DNA of 64,000 bases from Mytilus californianus (lineage: Eukaryota > Mollusca > Bivalvia > Mytilida > Mytilidae): the NCBI RefSeq assembly GCF_021869535.1, contig NW_026262701.1:1627501-1691500 (forward strand), in the 5' to 3' direction. Made by a program: the position numbers and the translations under genes. Each line of letters opens with the position of its first letter. Within the stretch, counting starts at the first letter, position 1. The notes under the pieces are model-generated. The model saw only the letters and a list, made by a program, of their open reading frames with translations, searched no databases and was not told the origin of the DNA. Below, in pieces: positions 62,296 through 64,000 of this stretch.

Positions 62296-62329
62296 CCTCC
62301 GCTAATTCTTTTTTTCCTGTATATTCAAA

Positions 62330-63215
62330 CCAACATTGAAAAATAATAGAACGTTTTTATCATTACTTATAGAATGAAGGAGAAAAAGTATAGTTTAGAA
62401 TCTCAAGTTTAAACATTCTGTTGTTAATAAACCTTGATGTTTCTTCTTTTAAAAGTACTGATGAGAATATCATGAATATGTTTGTGTTGCTAATTCATAC
62501 TTTTTAAAATAAATGAGGCATTGAAGTTTTTTTTATTGTTTCATGAAACAACTGCCATACTATTATTTCTTTTATAATTGTGGCCTGTTATTATTTTTCG
62601 TATGAGTAGATACTTCTCGTATCACAATGCACGGTGTGTGATACGAAAAAAGCGTTAATTTGATTGGCTAATTCAGCAGTATGAAAATATATAACGACAT
62701 TTCCATCGCTATTCGTTAGATCGAAACGATGTACATTTCCACCATGTCAACGGAGATATGTGAGTTCTTCAATAAAATTTTGTTGTCAAATGTTATTATA
62801 TTCTGATTCGAGCATACAGTTTTAAAATAGAAGATGAGGAATGGGTGCCAATGTGACAACTCTAAATCCGAGTCACAATGTGTAAAAGTGAACAATTAAC
62901 AATTAAAATGTCTGCTTTTAGGATTTGACACCGGATAAGGACACGTGACTTCATACTATTATGTGCAAACGACTAAGCTCAACACAAACATAAAGAGAAA
63001 TAGGTTTAACAACTTGCTAGAATTGGATTACGCCTCATATCAACCCTAGTTATTCAAAATTAAACAGTGATATTCAACTTCTCAAAGGCTCGTTTATTAT
63101 CATATTAAAATTAAATAACCAGAGTTGACATCATGCGATATACAATTTTCACAGTCGATATGCAGACTATTAACTTCATAAATAATCCCCCCACCCCACC
63201 CGATACTAATGAAGG
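62330..63215. other. Upstream of the cGLR-like pseudogene, no gene
   Basis: AT-rich with no supported gene. An R3 tail fragment, inverted (GAAGATGAGGAATGGGTGCC and AATGTGACAAC), is at about 62830-62890. A near-palindrome around TTCTCGTATCACAATGCACG and GTGTGATACGAAAA is at about 62610-62650. Confidence 0.5.
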
Positions 63216-63219
63216 TTGT

Positions 63220-64000
63220 ATATGATGGTGTCATAGCTGATAGGAAGAAAGATACCAGAGGGACAGTCAAACTCATAAATCGAAAATAAACTGACAACGC
63301 CATGGCTAAAAATGAAAAAGACAAACAGACAAACAATAGAACACATGACACAACATAGAAAACTAAATGATAAGCAACACGAACCCTTACAAAAACTAGG
63401 GGTGATCTAAGGTGCCCCGGAAGGGTAAGCAGATCCTGCTCCACATGTGGCACCCGTCGTGTTCCTCATATTATAAAAACTCCGGTAAATAGTCATTTCG
63501 GTAAGTCACATTCATGAAAAGGAAGGGGATTGTAGTTACGACATAAGGAACATATCCGATATCATCTGTGAAACGGTTATTCCATAACGTTCAACCAACT
63601 CGTGATGGCGTCCGTAAAATTTACGAAGGGATGAATTCAACTTCACCATTTGGAACTCTTGGTTTGATAGCTTCCTTATGAGCAGCAACCCTCTATCAAG
63701 AAAATCATGATAGGAAATACAAGCACGGGAATATCGTATCAATTAGGAGATATGTACCCCGTATGCAGGTGCTGCTGGAATGTTGCTACATAGAAATGGA
63801 AAGCTCACAATTGGAAAGCTGAAATCATCTCTATTGTCGTAAAGTTTTGTTTTTAACCGACCCTCATTGTCAATTTCTAGATGTAAGTCAAGATATGAGG
63901 CCGACTTTACTGTATCTGTTGCATCCTTTATCTCTAGTTCGATGGGATAGATGCGTTCAACATAGTCACTAAATTTTTAATTATTTAGTGAGAGAACATC
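63220..64000 (-). mobile_element. Reverse-transcriptase element with R1 tail, running off the window
   Basis: On the minus strand, from 64000 inward: ATDTVKSASYLDLHLEIDNE, GRLKTKLYD, DDFSFPIVSFPFL-like text, AAPAYGV, then open frame 63742-63536 with MIRYSRACISYHDFLDRGLL and KFYGRHHELVERYGITVSQM. The R1 tail follows: CACGACGGGTGCCACATGTG, GGTTCGTGTTGC-like and GCCATGGCGTTGTCAGTTTA, ending near 63235. A frameshift near 63750 and stops show decay. The RT catalytic part would lie beyond the window end. Confidence 0.82.

Noticed and set aside
1-64000. tRNA, rRNA or small nuclear RNA genes
   Set aside because: None recognised by eye on either strand; a covariance search (tRNAscan-SE, Infernal) could still find a degenerate copy.

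Overview
The window looks like nuclear DNA of a bivalve mollusc, most likely a mytilid mussel. It is AT-rich, its genes have many introns, and most of the non-coding DNA is transposon wreckage of kinds common in mussels: 5'-truncated reverse-transcriptase elements with recurring 3' tails, families of elements built around ~160-bp core repeats, MITEs and minisatellites. The organism call is an inference from recognised repeats and protein resemblance; no search was run.

Two genes appear intact and lie head to head in the first 26 kb. On the minus strand, 11499 to 3259, seven exons with GT/AG splice sites join into a 273-residue proteasome assembly chaperone 2 (psmg2). On the plus strand, 14891 to 25688, five coding exons join into a 426-residue flavin-containing monooxygenase. 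The two proteins are functionally unrelated; the FMO introns hold nested transposons, a ~0.5-kb TA-flanked MITE and a ~1.9-kb minisatellite of ~34-bp units.

From 26 to 36 kb there is no host gene, only nested elements: one family inserted into another, with a 1.2-kb tandem duplication inside. From 36 to 51 kb lie the remains of a tandem BIR-domain (IAP-like) gene, a LINE 3' half, reverse-transcriptase remnants, and two segmental duplications. One of these carries the C-terminal half of an ankyrin/Mab-21 (cGAS-like) gene. From 51.7 to 57 kb is a long inverted-repeat element which has itself been entered by a second foldback element; the inner one has arms of short tandem repeats, perfect 42-bp ends and a 7-bp target duplication. 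From 59.8 to 62.3 kb is the fuller copy of the ankyrin plus Mab-21/cGLR-like gene, apparently intronless and broken by several stops and frameshifts. The window ends inside another reverse-transcriptase remnant.

The strongest leads are the nested foldback elements, the ankyrin-cGLR fusion pseudogene with its partial duplicate, the BIR remnant, and a conserved core motif shared by reverse-transcriptase elements with otherwise different 3' tails.
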